Part shown: in pieces, positions 1 through 11,414 of the stretch
Position numbering within the stretch: position 1 is the stretch's first letter
Layout: every line of letters starts with the position of its first letter
Source: Vitis vinifera
Taxonomy: Eukaryota; Streptophyta; Magnoliopsida; Vitales; Vitaceae
Length of the DNA: 64,000 bases
Assembly (NCBI RefSeq): GCF_030704535.1
Contig: NC_081820.1
Coordinates: forward strand, 20,401,001-20,465,000
Direction of reading: 5' to 3'
Translations under genes and position numbers: made by a program
The notes under the pieces: generated by a model
Databases searched by the model: none
The model's input: the letters and a program-made list of their open reading frames with translations, nothing else
Told to the model about the DNA's origin: nothing

Positions 1-162
1 CATCCTGGTACCATCTGTGCTACCACCCAGGATTCGAACCCAAGTCCAAGACTTAAGGACGATAAGATTGTCATCCTGGTACCATCTGTGCTAGTAGCAC
101 AGATGGTACCAGGATGGCAACCTTATCGTCCTTAAGTCTTGGACTTGGGTTCGAATCCTGGG
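1..162. repeat. Palindrome of tRNA-like (Pol III promoter) heads
   Basis: Two copies of a tRNA-like segment sit head to head around base 94, with arms of about 70 bases and only a few mismatches. The plus copy has an A-box-like block TAGCACAGATGG (95-106) and a perfect B box GGTTCGAATCC (148-158). The minus copy has the same A box at 82-93 and B box at 30-40, and a further minus-strand A box follows at 11-22, so the minus side is itself a tandem. A/B spacing fits an internal Pol III promoter. A SINE head or tRNA-derived repeat is more likely than a working tRNA gene, because no acceptor stem pairs around either copy. The element continues beyond the left edge. Confidence 0.55.
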
Positions 163-1487
163 GAGGCCACTCTGGTATCCGGCCCATGCGGCTGCCCAGG
201 GTCAAACAAACAAATGACGTCCCAACAATTAGGCATTGGTATAAGTCTCAAGATTACTCAAGGTCTTGAAATTTGTGTGTTGATACGCTGAGTCAAACCT
301 GATATCTAATTGATTTTCAGGAGGTTGAAGATGATTAGACACCATCATAAAGCCTAGGAATGAGTCAAGGTCCTTAGTTGGGTGTCTTATTTCAGATGAG
401 TCAAGTCCCACATCAGCTAGTTGCTTTTCAGTTGAGATGACTAGACGTTATCTCAACATATAGTACCTTCCCACACATTATTTTTGGATGACCAATAACT
501 TGATTATTTACGGTGATATGGTTTTTTTCCCTCACTTTTAAGATTAGTATAATCATATTTTTTCATTCATTGAATAAGTCAAAAAAAAAAATCAATTTGG
601 TATATATATATATATACCTTATATAATTTCCAAATTTTGAGGTAGTAAAAATTGTCTCATATATTAATTTTTTTAAAAATAATTTTTTTAAAAAAAAATC
701 ATATTTTTGATGTAAGTTTTTAACATTATTGTATTTTATATAAAAATTATTATTATTTCATATTTTTAAAAACAAAAACATATGAACTTAATGTTTTTTA
801 CTTTTACAATAAGAAACTTATGTAAAATATTTATGTATCTTTAAAAATCATTTTCAAAAATTTTAAAACTTGAGGTAAAAAAAAATATTTGATACTTCAA
901 TTTTTTAAAACAATTTTTAAAATTGTTTCTTTTTTAATGTAAGTCTTTAAACATTTTTATATCTTATATCAAAATTACTATTTTTTTTAATTTTAAAAAC
1001 AAAAAAGTAAGAAATGTATACAAACGATACTAATTTATTAAGTTATCAAAAATATGGTCAGTTTAATGCTTAATTAAGGAGAGATATGGATTAGTTGATT
1101 AGAAATTCAGAAAGTATTACTTTGAATTTAGGAGATTTTGATTATTTGTAAAGTTTCTCATACTGTGCTATTTTAACAGCCCTCCATATCATCTGTTTTG
1201 TGTGAATATATAGCTTGCTTTTGAACCCTAAGTTGCTCTTTTATTTTATTTTTTATTTTTTAATTTAATAACAGATTCTGTGAAAAATTGGCTAATTTTT
1301 ATTCAAAGAACTTGTAACTTAAAAAGAAAGAGAAAAATTAAACTTAATATAAAAGTCAAAAACATATTATTTATTGTAGAAATTTTATTTTGGTTTATAT
1401 ATAAGTTATTTCATATTTAATAAAAATTTTACCAAATAAATATTATCTTTTAAAAATTGTAACTTTAATTTCAGTTTCAACTTCTAA
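163..1487. other. AT-rich intergenic DNA, no gene seen
   Basis: About 1.3 kb of AT-rich sequence with homopolymer runs and a short TA microsatellite near 600-616. No ORF with recognisable protein similarity and no clear repeat boundaries were seen. Confidence 0.6.
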
Positions 1488-1910
1488 TGTGATATCCCAC
1501 GTTGAATAGGGGAAAAGTTGTTGAGACTAATATGTATGAACTCTTCTTAACTTTGTAAATGTGTTTTAAAGCCGATAACCTCTTTGAGTCCAAGACGAAC
1601 AATATCTGCGCTATTAAATGCAGGTCGTTACAAATGGTATCAAAATCGATCACCGACTCCAATGTGAGGGTTTGTTTGACCCCTCATGAGGGATGTTTGT
1701 CTAGTTGATCTCGTAATCTCATGAAACACAATAAAGACATTGCATTTGCATAACGGGTGTTTGTGATATCCTACGTCAAATATGGGAAAAAGTTCATGAC
1801 AATATATAAGTATGAGTCTATCTTAACCCTTTAGATGTATTTTAAAGTCATGAAAGTTCTTTTAGACTCAAAGCAGATAATATCTACATGATTGAGTATA
1901 AGTTGTTACA
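1488..1910 (+). mobile_element. TRIM (miniature LTR retrotransposon)
   Basis: Two direct repeats of about 145-149 bases, 1488-1632 and 1762-1910, both begin TGTGATATCC and end GTTACA, as LTRs should (TG..CA). Immediately after the first is TGGTATCAAAATC (1635-1647), a decayed form of the initiator-Met tRNA primer binding site TGGTATCAGAGC. The 129-base interior has no coding capacity. Flanking 5-mers TCTAA (1483-1487) and TCCAA (1911-1915) match at four of five bases, a plausible target duplication. This is a non-autonomous terminal-repeat retrotransposon in miniature. The LTRs have diverged from one another, so the insertion is old. Confidence 0.75.
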
Positions 1911-4139
1911 TCCAACTAAAATCGACAATAAGAATTAGCCAACCTAAATGGGTTTGTAGTATGAAATTGAATACATTAGTGCTTAAACTTGAGTCTATGA
2001 GAGTTCAAACTGAAGACCCTTTAAATGAGGGGCCAGGCAAGGCAGTATATCCACAATAGCTACCCTAATGACAATTAATGTCTAGCTAATTCCTACATTT
2101 ACTGACCTTTGCACTTATATATATATATATATTAGCATAAATGGGAAACCTATATAGAGAGAAAATGCTTTATATCAAGCTGATCAGCGAGCTTACCATA
2201 TAAAAGTTGTGCATGGGCAGATTAGGTCACAATATCACCTTAAGCCGAAGCAGTCACAGGGCAACTCTCCTTTGGCAAGTCACATCTTTTTACTGCAGCT
2301 AAGCTATGTATATTCATATATAGGAGCCAGTGCCTGCCAAGAAAGAGGTGCCCTATGATTGATTTACTTACAGAAGTCGCTTCCTCTTCCTGCATGGCTC
2401 CTCTCCGGGCTGCTAAATTCTTGTTTTACATGTAAGCTCTTTACCATCTTTATATATATAATAGGTGCTTTGATTTGAGGCCAAGAGATGGAATAAACCG
2501 ATAACACAATGGCATATGCTAGAGGGAGTAGGGGGTTATGCTGTGGATATCCTTGAAAAGCAGCTTTTCTGATCATGCAAGATTTTGTTGAAAAAGCTTT
2601 CTCCGGATGATGAGATTCTCCATCTCTCCTTGTCCATGCTTTTCTCAGTGAGAAGGGGGAAAAAGCAGTTGAGAGGAGATGCTCTTTCCTACATTCTTCC
2701 ATATGTAGATTATGAAGATGGCTTATGGCTGATGACTGATGTCTGATGGCTGATAGCTGATGGCCTTCACATGGCATATCCTTGCTCATATTCTTCCCCT
2801 CTTTGCTTTTGCTTTTACTTGTTGGCCTTTCGGTGTTTCCAAGTTCAAACAACCCTTCGCCCCATTTTCGAATTTCCCAATGCATTTTCTGATTAATATA
2901 TATTTTGAAAGTTTTTTTTCTTTCTCTTTCTCTTGGGTGGAAAAATGTTTTCAAAATTCCCAATGCATTTTCTCATTAATATTTGTTTTGAAAGTTTTTT
3001 TCTTTTCTCTTCTCTTATTGTTTCGGGCATTTTTCTTATTTATGAATAGAGATATAAATAAAAGGTCCTTTCCCTAAGTTCTTGAATGCAATGATCATAG
3101 CCAAAAAAAATTAAAATTAAAAAAAAAAATCACTATCCAAGTACATCCTAATCACTTTCCTCCCTAAGTGTATTACTCAAAATTCATCTACATTAATATT
3201 TTTAAAAAAAAAATCTATATATTTATAAAAATAAAAATACATTTACATATTTTTATAGAAAAATGAAAAAAAAATTATATAATACAATTATAATTTTTAT
3301 TTTTCCTTAAAATTAAAAAAAAATGAATATTATTATATAAGATAATATATATTAAATATATATATTATAAAAATATTCAATTGAATTCTCTTTATGCTCG
3401 TGTTATTTAAACTTTGGTATGAATCTAATCTTAAAATAAAAAAATAAAAAAAAATAAAAAATAAAAAAACCTTAGTTTAACCTCAATTAGAATATTACAC
3501 ATGATTGTCCAAGTCCATCAAAGTATCAACCTATTCCAATGTGGTTAGGTTAACTACTCCAAGTTCCAACCCTAGTGATGAACCAACCAACATTAATGGT
3601 TGTGTTGAATTCTAGATATTCATGGTAGTGACGGATCTAATACAGGCAGGAGTTTTTGAATGATACAAACCTCCAAAATAGACCATTCGAGGATGTTTTG
3701 AGTTTCATATTTCCTTAGCTAGGCTTTTCCACTAACCACAAAATAATTACTACCTACTCCACCAGGTGCAACTCCACTGGTTGCAATCGTCCAAGGTTGG
3801 ATCAACCACCTTGATAGGTGGTTACTTATTCCTAGTCCACCACCCCTCTTATGTAGGTCATGGATGACATCGAAAACACATGGGGATGTTATCCTAAAAA
3901 TCCTTCATATGACTCAGCATCTCACATCCAATCTGATTTGTTTTTATTATTTACATCATGATATCACTGCAAAGCTTTTAATGAAACAGTGACAGATTAG
4001 TAAATATTTGGACTAAACTAGATGGAAAAACTTCTAAAATTTCTAATTCTCTTAATTCTGAATTCCTGCCATAGAATTCATTTTGACACACTTGGCAAGG
4101 TAATCGGAGACCTGTGAAGCGTTGTCATGTTCATGCATG
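1911..4139. other. Intergenic DNA with a local duplication, no supported gene
   Basis: Mostly AT-rich. A decayed TGATGGC-type short repeat lies at about 2705-2765. A roughly 70-base segment around CCCAATGCATTTTCT is tandemly duplicated at about 2875-2935 and 2957-3020. A 199-codon minus-strand ORF crosses this region (2364-2963) but shows no family motif and runs through the simple repeats, so I do not call it a gene. Confidence 0.5.
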
Positions 4140-4850
4140 ACAGGCGCCTGTACGCTAACTTTTCTCTGTGGATAAGTATAAGGCAGCTCAACCGCCAACA
4201 GACCGCCTCACAAAATGGATAAGAAAAGTAAGGAAACTATTGGGTGCTGCAGGGACCACCGTGCTCCATTGCTGCAGTCGTTATTTAACCCTCCAAAATC
4301 ATCAAACAAACTTCAAACAGTGGATCAATGATTTGATCATCACCAAGGGACTGCAGAATCGACGGCTCTGATATGGAAGCACGACAGTTATATTACACGA
4401 CATCTTACCCCATCACCACTTCAAATCCCCTGGGTAACGGACACTAGCCCGTAGTGCGGCGGAGAAACCGGCACATCCCGCAGATGTACCGCCAAGCAAC
4501 CGGGAACTCCCAGGTGTTTACCGGGAACAGCCGGTTCCCTCCTCACTCCATATGATAATCACAGACGGTAATGGGATGCGTCTGTGATGTTCTAGTGTGG
4601 ATATTTTCTCGGGAAAGTGGAGCATAACGATAAAGAGAAAGAGATAGAGGGAAGATGAAAAGATCAGTGGAAACAAGGAAGATGGAGAATCAGAGGATAG
4701 AGGAGAAAGCACCACCTATGATCATAGCCACCACTAAGGGTAACTCCTCTGGAAGAAAGCTGGACACCATTTATGAAGACAAGGACCCACATGGACGCTC
4801 TCAGAATCAGACGGCTGGGGTCTCTTGTGCCAACTCTGAAGGGTGACTTA
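4140..4850 (+). other. GC-richer island with two short unassigned ORFs
   Basis: This stretch has clearly higher GC than its flanks, especially at 4430-4560. It holds two short plus-strand ORFs, 4168-4371 (67 codons) and 4655-4846 (63 codons). Neither shows a domain, signal peptide or membrane segment that I recognise, and their products are polar and rich in charged residues. The block lies just downstream of the first GMC oxidoreductase gene, which is on the other strand. It could be a small transcript, a gene fragment or a decayed transposon end; the sequence alone does not decide. Confidence 0.25.
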
Positions 4851-5274
4851 CGCTGTGCTCCTTTCTAATACATATATGTGATGTGTATCTGTAAATTACT
4901 TCATTTTCAGTTCCTGTCATGGGGTTGACTGAGAGATGGTAAAGTTCTCAGCTTTTTTCATAGTTCAATATCAGGACCGGTCATGAAACGTTTTGGTTTG
5001 AATCTTGCTGGTTTTACTAATTGTATCACATTTTCCTTAAGTTTTTATTTGTCTTCTTCTATTTGTACTTAGTTTTTCTTTATGAGTACTTGTAATCTAA
5101 TACTTCTTAAGACAGTATTGTAATTTTACAGAGCTTCCATTCGTAATGTAGTTGAAGCTATTTATTAGCAGCAGCTGCAGCAAATCCTTACTTCTCACAA
5201 TTTCAAACCCACTTGATAAAGCCCAAAATAGTAATAATAATAAATAATAAATAAAAATCACAATTTTTGCTACT

Positions 5275-7480
5275 TCATCTTTCACCAAGAATCTTCTCCC
5301 CCATGTACCTGCATTGGAAAATTAAAAGGAAAAAAAATCAGTAATAATGGAAAAAATACGAATATTTGATTATGATAAATGACTAGGTACCTTCCAAGCA
5401 TCATAACAGTAGCTTGTGGATTAGTCCCCGGAGAGTGATTAAAGGTAGAACCATCTATAATTCTTAGCCCATCCACGCCAATAACCTTGTAGTCTGGCTC
5501 CACCACTCGCCCAACATGGCAGCCTCCATGATAATGCCAGATCGTCATTACAGTGTCTATGCAAAACTGTTCTAAGAAGATGGAGGCGCCGACATGTCTG
5601 GGCCGCAAGTTCACTGGGGAATATACCATCATATCTATAAGAAGTTGGACTGGTATGTGGGGGAATCGGAACTTGGAGAAGGCTTTTGAGTTTATGACTT
5701 TTATGATGGTGCGCATGCCTTCCACACATCTCTGGAGGTCCTCGGGCTCCTCGAAGTAATTGAAGGTGACATATGGGTTGTCTTCTGGGTTGGTGGTTCG
5801 GAGCTTCAGGTGGCCTGTTGAGATCGGACCTTTGATCTTCTCAAGGATGATTCCACCTCTCACTGTTGCTTTCATCATGGTGTTCATGGCTTTATGGGCT
5901 TTCTCCGTACCTTTTGGGTTTGTAGAAGCATTGGATAACTGTTCAGGAGGCCTGTGAAACCAAGAACGGATGATATCGGAACCGCTAGCGGCTTCGATGT
6001 AACTCCCAAACGTGGTGATGCCCACGACTTGGATGAGGGAATTTTCGACGGGCCGTGGAGAGGGAATGGGCAGGGCATTCATTGGGTTGTCAGCCATGCC
6101 TTGGCCAACCATGGGCTGCTCCAGAATCACTGGGATACCATGGGCCTTAAGATGGGACTCAGGCCCAATTCCACTCAGCATCAACAATTGTGGGCTTCCA
6201 ATCGCGCCAGCTGACAATATGATCTCGCTCTTGGAGTCCCTCCTATACGCATTATGCCTGACTCCTACTTCATCTCTAAATATCACACCTGAGGCTATTG
6301 GCTTTGATTCTCCTGCATCAACCATCATCATAAAGATGAAAAAGCATTAATTTCACAATCATATCAAACATATTGCCCAACATTCAGAATATCTCATTTT
6401 CCCTATAGAACAATGCTATTTTATGTTGTCAGAAAATCACTTGGACATTTTCGATTTTTTTTAGATTAATGTTCGTAGCAGCTTATAAAAATGGGTATCC
6501 CCCAAACAGATCATCGAATATATACAAGGTTATGCAAACCCTAAACTAATGTTTTTCGTCCTTAATTCTAGGGGTTTGTGATTCAAAAATATATATTGTA
6601 TCAACACGTTATTAAATCTTACCATGCAATCTAAACTCAATCTTCTCCACTGTTGCATGTAAGAGAACAACAATATTTTTAGGGTTGGCATACTCGAGCA
6701 AATCAGCAGCAGTGTGTCTGTGATCCTGATGATCGAATATGGTTCCGCCAACTTTAGTCCCATACAAATGTTCATAGCTAAATCCATTGTATGGCAACAC
6801 ACCTGCCTCCAGCAATCCATCTCTGACAGCAGACTGCCACTGCAGCATCGGGGGCTTGAACACCACCTTCTTTTCCACCCATTCATAAGATTCCTTCACC
6901 AGTCTTTCGTCCCAGCCTGAGCTTTTTACGAAGCCGGCGCTAGCTCTTGAATAAAAACCAGCATTCAAGGCGCTTCCACCACCTAGAACACGGGCTCGAG
7001 TGTTGAAGACTCCATCTTCAGAGATGAAGGATTGGGAAGGTGATAATGGAGAATTGTCCAAAATGTTGGCAAAGAACGAATCCAGGTTTCTTATCTTAGG
7101 GTTGCCATAGGGCGAGCCTCCTCTTTCAAGCACCAAAACGGTAGCGTTTTGGGAGAGAGTTGCAGCCAATGCACAGCCAGAGGTTCCACCCCCAATGATT
7201 ATATAGTCGTAATATAGGTTTGGTGGAGCCTGTTTTGCTTCTTGGAGGAATGAATAATTGGGAGCTGCATATGGAGAGTATAACAAGATCCATTTTAATG
7301 GAGAAATTAATAAACAGAGAAACAAAGCTTTGCATCTTATATTTTTCTGATCTTTATATGTAATGAAATATCAGTATTCAGTGAGAAATTCATACCTTTC
7401 TCTGAGTAACAGAAGCCATGAAAGAACAGTAATACTCCAGCAAGAGCTGCACCAAAATTTCTCCACCACCTCAAACCCAT
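5275..7480 (-). CDS. GMC oxidoreductase, HOTHEAD family (copy 1)
   Basis: Predicted flavoprotein of the glucose-methanol-choline family; plant HOTHEAD-type members are FAD-dependent alcohol oxidoreductases linked to cuticle fatty-acid metabolism. Four exons on the minus strand: 7396-7480, 6623-7264, 5391-6312 and 5275-5308, all GT..AG, joining to 1683 bases (560 residues). Exon 1 alone encodes a hydrophobic signal-peptide-like leader (residues 1-26). The FAD dinucleotide motif GGGTSG is at 53-58. GMC signature 1 (RARVLGGGSALNAGF) starts at 118 and signature 2 (GAIGSPQLLMLSGIGP) at 278. The active-site HYHGGC and the C-terminal GTNPQATVMMLGR are present. Exon 4 adds only about 11 residues, so a single-frame reading that runs through intron 3 gives a wrong C-terminus. 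Secretion is inferred from the leader. Exact substrate unknown. The copy looks intact. Confidence 0.9.
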
Positions 7481-8377
7481 AATCTAATTAACTTCAGGAT
7501 CCCAACCTCAAAAAACACTTTCTGGGACTTCTCTAGAAAATCTAAACCAGACTAATAAGCTTTATGTCTGCTCAACATATCAATCTCTACCGCGTTACAT
7601 GAATGAGCTCAAAACCATGCAAGGATATCGGTTTCAATACACTGGAGACATGAAGTTGTAGCTCAACAACAAGAATTGCTTGCAGCCATTCCTGCAGGGA
7701 TATAAAGATTTAGTTCAGTGCCCAAGAAGGTAGCTACCCAGCTTGTTGAAATGCCAATATCCCTTCCCTTTTATCCCTTTGGTTGTAGAAAAGGGTGCCC
7801 ATACAGCTTGTTGGTAGAACTTGCATAATTAATATGGTATATATTGTTTGGTTAATTTAGTAGACCCTGAGACTTCGTAACGGACAGTTGGCAAGTGATT
7901 AATGTCTCCAATTAATTAATGAATATCCAAAAGATATCATCAATCAAAAGATGTCATCAATCAACCATATATAAATATATATATATATACATATATAAAA
8001 TGTTTTATAAGACAAAAGTTTGTTAGAAAATATGAAATATTTTTATCATACTTCTAATATTTTTAAATATTTTATATATCTATTTCTATATTTTTAATTA
8101 TTATACATATTTGCATATTTATTTTTTAAAATAACCATTCAAAAATAATTGAAAATGACTAAAAGATATTATTTAAAAACATCATATTTTATATTTTAGA
8201 AAGAAAATAGTTTTTTAATTGTCAAAAGTGTTTTCCTATTTTTTATTTTAAAGAACAAATTTTTTTTTTAAATAGTTACCTAACAAAGCCTAACCCTTGT
8301 TTTTTCTTTTCTTTTTTTTCTTTTTGTCTTTCTTCCTTTTTTATAACTCCTTAAGTTTGATATTATTATAGCATTTT
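7481..8377. other. Upstream region of GMC copy 1 with MITE-like block
   Basis: Bases 7481-7970 are the 5' flank of the gene and match 13626-14080 upstream of copy 2. Bases about 7995-8290 form an AT-rich block ending ATAGTTACCTAACAAAGCC. It resembles the hAT-like MITE remnants at 30.4 and 37.6 kb and matches about 14590-14905. Confidence 0.5.
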
Positions 8378-11297
8378 TCCTTTAAAATTGAACATGTCAA
8401 TGTAATTCTCCAAATACGATGCACTTTGAACATTTTGCTAAAAGAAGAAAAAATGTTTGCATATGGTTTTGATTTAGAGCAAAAGAAGATAATTTAGGTG
8501 AGTTCATTAACTAGTACACTAACCAAATTAGAGAGAGTCTGGGAAAATGAAATGTTCCAACCTATCCACTTCCAATGAATTAACAATTATAGGCCATGGA
8601 GCCATCCCTTGGTTGTGACAACTCAACCATACTAAAATAATCATATTTACCATGTTTTTCTAACCCGAGAGGCACACAACTTCATATATATTGACGAATT
8701 TGTCATGAGGATGATTTTTTTTAATTTCAACTTAGCCTAGCTCAAAGAGGTATTTCATGCTAAGAGTTACCAATTGGTGTAGTGTATATTATTATTAGTG
8801 TTTAGTTGGTAATTATTGATCCCTGAATTTGGAAAAATTTGTTATTGTAAAAACGTGCGCTCTAACGTCTCAATTTGTGAAATCTATAAATTTCACATTT
8901 GAAATTTCACCTACCATTGACCTATGATATATATCTTAATTAATCAATCTAAGTAAAGTAGTGAATTTAGAATTCCAAATTAAGAAGAAAAAATGTTTGC
9001 ATATGGTTTCGATTTAGAGCAAAAGAAGAAAGTTTAGGTGAGTTCATTAACTACTACACTAACAAAATTAGAGAGTTTGGGAAAATGAAATGTTCCGACC
9101 TACCATAATGAATTAACAATTATTGGCCATGGAGCCATCCCTTGGTTGTGACAACTCAACCATACTAAAATAATCATATTTACCATGTATTTCAAACCCG
9201 AGAGGCACACAACTTCATATATATTAACGAATTTGTCATGAGGATGCTTTTTTTAATTTCAATTTAGGCTAAAAGAGGTATTTCATACTAAGTGTTACCA
9301 ATTGGTGTAGTATATATTGTTATTAGTGTTTAGTTGGTAATTATTGATCCTTGAATTTGAAAGTATTTGTTATTGTAAAAATGCTCTAACAACATCTCAA
9401 TTTGTGAAATCTATAAATTTCACATTTGAGATTTCACCTACCATTGACCTATGATATATATGTTAATAAATCAATGTTAGTAATGTAGTGACTTTAGAAT
9501 TCCAAATCAATCTCATAAAGAAAATGACATGGTCAATAAAAGAATTTAAGTGGAATATCTTATTACAAGTTCAAAAATCACAATCATTCCAACTACTCAA
9601 AATCTACTATTATTGATTTTCTTATCGAACTCAATCCACATGATTAATTTCCTACCTCCTACTATCTTTTCACAATTCATGGTCAATGCTTCACTAATTC
9701 GAAATCACTTCACCCTAATTAATCTTTAGGATCTCACCTACCTACATCTTACCAATGACACTAAAATGGATGAATCATAGAATGGACTCATATATAATTC
9801 AAACATTCAAGTGAAATATTGTCAATGACACAAACTCTCCATGATGATCTTCATGGCCCATTTTTGCCCCCAATTTCGAATTTCGTCATCATGGAAGATC
9901 CCTCTATGTATTCCCTCTTTGGGACTAATAATTTGAGTTTCAAAAGTTTGAATTTAAGCTTGAAATGTTTGGTTTTAAAATGTGACAAAAGTAAGCATAT
10001 TTTCCTAAATTTTTTTTATACTAGTGACTTCCAAGAGAACAATAAAATTAATATTCATTTGGTTTTGATTAATTTTTTTCCTTTAAAATTGAACATGTCA
10101 ATGTGATTCTCCAAATACGATGCACTTTGAACATTTTTCTAAAAGAAGAAAAAATGTTTGCATATGGTTTTGATTTAGAGCAAAAGAAGAAAATTTAGGT
10201 GAGTTCATTAACTACTACACTAACCAAATTAGAGAGAGTCTAGGAAAATGAAATGTTCCAACCTACCCTAATGAATTAACAATTATAAGCCACGGAGCCA
10301 TCCCATGGTTGTGACAATTCAACCATACTAAAATAATCATATTTACCATGTTTTTCAAACCCAAGAGGCACACAACTTCATATATATTGACGAATTTGTC
10401 ATGAGGATTCTTTTTTAATTTCAACTTAGCCTAAAAAAGGTATTTCATGCTAAGTATTACCAATTGGTGTAATATATATTGTTATTAGTGTTTAGTTGGT
10501 AATTATTGATCCTTGAATTTGGAAGTATTTGTTATTGTAAAAATGCTTTAACAACATCTCATTTTGTGAAATCTATAAATTTTGATCACATTTGAGATTT
10601 CACCCTATGATATATATGTTAATTAATCAATGTTAGTAATGTAGTGAATTTAGAATTCCAAATCAATCTCATAAAGAAAATGACATGGTCAATAAAAGAA
10701 TTTAAGTGGAATATCTTATTACAAGTTCAAAATCACAATCATCCCAACTACTCAAAATCTATTATTATTGATTTTCTTATCAAACTCAATCCACGTGATT
10801 AATTTTCTACCTCCTACTATCTTTTCACAATTCATGGTCAATGCTTTGCTAATTCGAAATCACTTCACCCTAATTAATCTTTAGGATCTAACCTAGCTAC
10901 ATCTTACCAATGACACTAAAATGGATGAATCATATAATGAACTCATATCTAATTTAAACATTTAAATGAAATCTTGTCAATGACACACAAACTCTCCATG
11001 ATGATCTTCCGTTGGCCCATTTTTGCTCCCAATTTCGAGTTCCGCCATCGTGGAAGATCCATCTATGTATTCCCTCCTTGGGACTAATAATTTGAGTTTC
11101 AAAAGTTTGAATTTAAGCTTGAAATGTTTGGTTTTAAAATGTGACAAAAGTAAGCATATTTTCCTAAAAAAATTTTATACTCGTGATTTCCAAGAGAACA
11201 ATAAAATTAATATTCATATGGTTTTGATTAAATTTTTTTTTCCTTTAAAATTGAACATGTCAATGTAATTCTCCAAATACGATACACTTTCAACATT
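8378..11297. repeat. Array of a 1.16-kb unknown tandem repeat
   Basis: Units begin with CTTTAAAATTGAACATGTCA. Unit 1 (8378-8983) keeps only the first half. Unit 2 (8984-10078) lacks about the first 70 bases. Unit 3 (10079-11240) is complete, and unit 4 (11241-11297) is cut off at the start of duplication copy 2. A single further unit lies at 14974-16146. Short ORFs at 9819-10106 and 11023-11268 are the same repeat position and look non-coding, since the reading frame is not preserved around them. I do not recognise a transposon family. Confidence 0.7.
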
Positions 11298-11414
11298 TAC
11301 AGAGCTTCCATTCGTAATGTAGGTGAAGCTATTTATTAGCAGCAAATCCTTACTTCTCAAACTTTCAAACCCACTTGATAAAGCCCAAAAAAAAAAATCA
11401 CAATTTTTGCTACT

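Larger units (their letters stand above)
5128..11297. repeat. Copy 1 of a tandem duplication carrying a GMC oxidoreductase gene
   Basis: The segment starts TTTACAGAGCTTCC (about 5122) and the same junction recurs at 11294, where copy 2 begins. Copy 1 contains GMC gene 1, its upstream 0.5 kb, a MITE-like block (about 7995-8290) and two and a half units of a 1.16-kb repeat (8378-11297). Copy 2 runs from 11298 to about 16146 and has only one unit of that repeat. Exons, introns and flanks are nearly identical, so the duplication is recent compared with the surrounding transposons. Confidence 0.8.

Noticed and set aside
95-162. Functional tRNA gene
   Set aside because: A and B boxes are present but no acceptor or anticodon stem pairs, and the unit is repeated in palindrome; a SINE or tRNA-derived head fits better.
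2364-2963. 199-codon ORF on the minus strand
   Set aside because: No recognisable domain, runs through decayed simple repeats and a local duplication, and has no neighbouring exons; probably a chance ORF.
5439-6350. Several ORFs of 64-112 codons on both strands
   Set aside because: All are shadows of exon 3 of the GMC gene and are repeated identically in copy 2 because the DNA is duplicated, not because of coding selection.
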